DNA of 15,503 nt, from NCBI GenBank assembly GCA_016840825.1, contig JAEORN010000279.1:1-15503 (forward strand), in the 5' to 3' direction. This DNA comes from Candidatus Thorarchaeota archaeon (lineage in GTDB: Archaea; Asgardarchaeota; Thorarchaeia; Thorarchaeales; Thorarchaeaceae). Position numbers and translations under genes: made by a program. The notes under the pieces are model-generated. The model was not told the DNA's origin. It did no database searches and worked only from the letters and a program-made list of their open reading frames with translations. Shown piece after piece: positions 14,506 to 15,503 of this stretch (the stretch's first letter is position 1; each line of letters starts with the position of its first letter).

Positions 14506-15503
14506 CTATTTCCTTCTTAATAGAACAGCAAGTACAACTATTGCAATGACTCCAACAACTCCAACTAAGATGAATTCTGGAGGTATCACCAACGGAAGAT
14601 CGTCAGCATTTGTTGTTGTCGATGCAGACTCAGAATATGTCCAAGTTGTCGTGTTCGCAACAGTAGGTGATTCATCTATCATCCACTTACATATCTCAAG
14701 AACCAATGGCCACTCAGAGTCGGGATCCTCATACGAATCGTCATAATAGTCAACATCATCACGGTCACTATCCTCTTCAAACTCGAACTGCGGACTTGAA
14801 GCAAGTACAATCCCCTCTCCATATCTAGCAGCAATGATAGCTGGCTGATCATTCCAAGTATAGCTTGCGAGGGTCATCATCTCTTGACCTTCATGAGCTA
14901 CGAAATATCTCCCTGTTCTCCAAAAGACATTCATGGTATCCGGAAATTGAGTGAAGTCTGGTCCGTTTGGGATATCTTTATTCAATGACAGCTCAGACAT
15001 CACGATATAACCGTAGGTTGGCATCCCTATTGAAGTTCCATTGATAAGTTCCATGTAGAATGTTTCGTTGCTCCCCTCAAAATATCCATCACTGAATGCA
15101 ATGGTTGAGGACCCTCTGACTCCAATATATGATCCTCCAAGTGCTATCCACTCTTTTATCATATCCATGGCGTCATAGCCCAAGTTCAACTGGATATTGG
15201 GGCCAAGCCCTTCGGGAATACAGATAATTTCGCATGCCCAAAGTGCACCATTGAGAATGTCTGTCTTGTTCAATATATGCACACTGGCGTTCATCCAGAG
15301 AAACATGTTATATAATGCAGTTCTACTTAGTTCTACTCTATTATCTGTCGATGAGGAATAACTCTCATAGAGTCCAACAGTAATGCCAGTAAGATCCCCC
15401 TCTTGTGCATTCTGGAAATTCCTTTCAGTATCTTTGGCTGACCTACAGATATCTGTATTTACTGGATAAGAAGTGAATCCCACTAATAGCGCAACTGCAA
15501 TCA
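14506..15503 (-). CDS. Secreted, membrane-anchored protein with GATase-like domain (N-terminus cut by window end)
   Basis: The frame is open to the window edge. The first visible residues, Ile-Ala-Val-Ala-Leu-Leu-Val-Gly, look like the end of a signal peptide, so the in-frame GTG at 15483 is not the start. The body (15400-14770) has the pattern of a class I glutamine-amidotransferase-like fold of the BPL_N type: IICIPEGLG, then a helix and GGSYIGVRGSS at the nucleophile elbow. Arg stands where the catalytic Cys would be, so the domain is probably non-enzymatic. An Asp/Glu-rich loop (EFEEDSDRDDVDYYDD) follows. A Thr/Ser-rich linker leads to VIPPEF, a transmembrane helix and Arg-Arg-Lys, a surface-anchor or sorting-like end. 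Seven or more N-x-S/T sites suit an extracytoplasmic location. The domain call is by pattern only. Confidence 0.6.
   Translation of the reverse strand, partial: IAVALLVGFTSYPVNTDICRSAKDTERNFQNAQEGDLTGITVGLYESYSSSTDNRVELSRTALYNMFLWMNASVHILNKTDILNGALWACEIICIPEGLGPNIQLNLGYDAMDMIKEWIALGGSYIGVRGSSTIAFSDGYFEGSNETFYMELINGTSIGMPTYGYIVMSELSLNKDIPNGPDFTQFPDTMNVFWRTGRYFVAHEGQEMMTLASYTWNDQPAIIAARYGEGIVLASSPQFEFEEDSDRDDVDYYDDSYEDPDSEWPLVLEICKWMIDESPTVANTTTWTYSESASTTTNADDLPLVIPPEFILVGVVGVIAIVVLAVLLRRK

Noticed and set aside
14456..14746. A 96-residue plus-strand frame opposite the C-terminus of the surface protein
   Set aside because: Low-complexity Thr/Ser composition explained by the opposite-strand linker and helix codons; no family signal.

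Overview
The window looks like a piece of an archaeal chromosome, most likely from an Asgard archaeon (Thorarchaeia-like is my best guess). Several signs support this. The genes for the tungsten/molybdenum formylmethanofuran dehydrogenase core are archaeal. There is a compact-cluster iron-sulfur flavoprotein of the methanogen Isf type. Box-A-like TATA elements (TTTATATA) and GGTG/GGAG ribosome-binding sites occur. Winged-helix and zinc-ribbon microproteins are archaeal in style, and one protein looks like a longin plus Roadblock/LC7 fold, the small-GTPase partner fold that is expanded in Asgard genomes. No rRNA, tRNA, CRISPR array, transposase or phage gene is visible, so this is chromosomal gene content rather than a mobile island.

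Layout. (1) 1-1089, minus: the start of an E1-beta gene and a complete E1-alpha gene of a thiamine-diphosphate 2-oxoacid (or acetoin) dehydrogenase. (2) 1267-5515, plus: a tight, translationally coupled operon fwdD-fwdB-fwdA plus a SAM-dependent methyltransferase. (3) 5552-6814, minus: a 420-residue beta-helix protein built from about 13 copies of a 17-residue VGGS repeat. (4) 7001-7126, plus: a 41-residue single-pass membrane microprotein ending in a haem-c motif. (5) 7133-9038: a winged-helix regulator divergent from a longin/Roadblock-like protein, followed by a TPR-like protein. (6) 9102-12082, plus: iron-sulfur flavoprotein, cob(I)alamin adenosyltransferase and a coenzyme-B12 acyl-CoA mutase catalytic subunit. 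(7) 12097-13097, minus: a regulator operon made of an XRE-type HTH gene and two related small membrane proteins, with a clear inverted-repeat operator. (8) 13216-15503, minus: a terminator hairpin, a six-pass membrane protein, a 46-residue zinc-ribbon protein and the C-terminal part of a secreted, membrane-anchored GATase-like protein cut by the window end.

How the genes fit together. The fwd operon supplies the first step of the methyl branch of the archaeal Wood-Ljungdahl pathway (CO2 to formyl-methanofuran), or its reverse, but only subunits D, B and A are here. The 2-oxoacid dehydrogenase yields acyl-CoA thioesters. The mutase carries the Phe/Gln active-site pair of isobutyryl-CoA mutase rather than the Tyr/Arg pair of methylmalonyl-CoA mutase, and could rearrange a branched acyl-CoA. 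The adenosyltransferase just upstream makes its AdoCbl cofactor, and the flavoprotein before that is a plausible cob(II)alamin reductant. The most unusual items are the haem-c microprotein, the 17-residue-repeat beta-helix protein, the longin/Roadblock-like protein and the non-MCM signature of the mutase.
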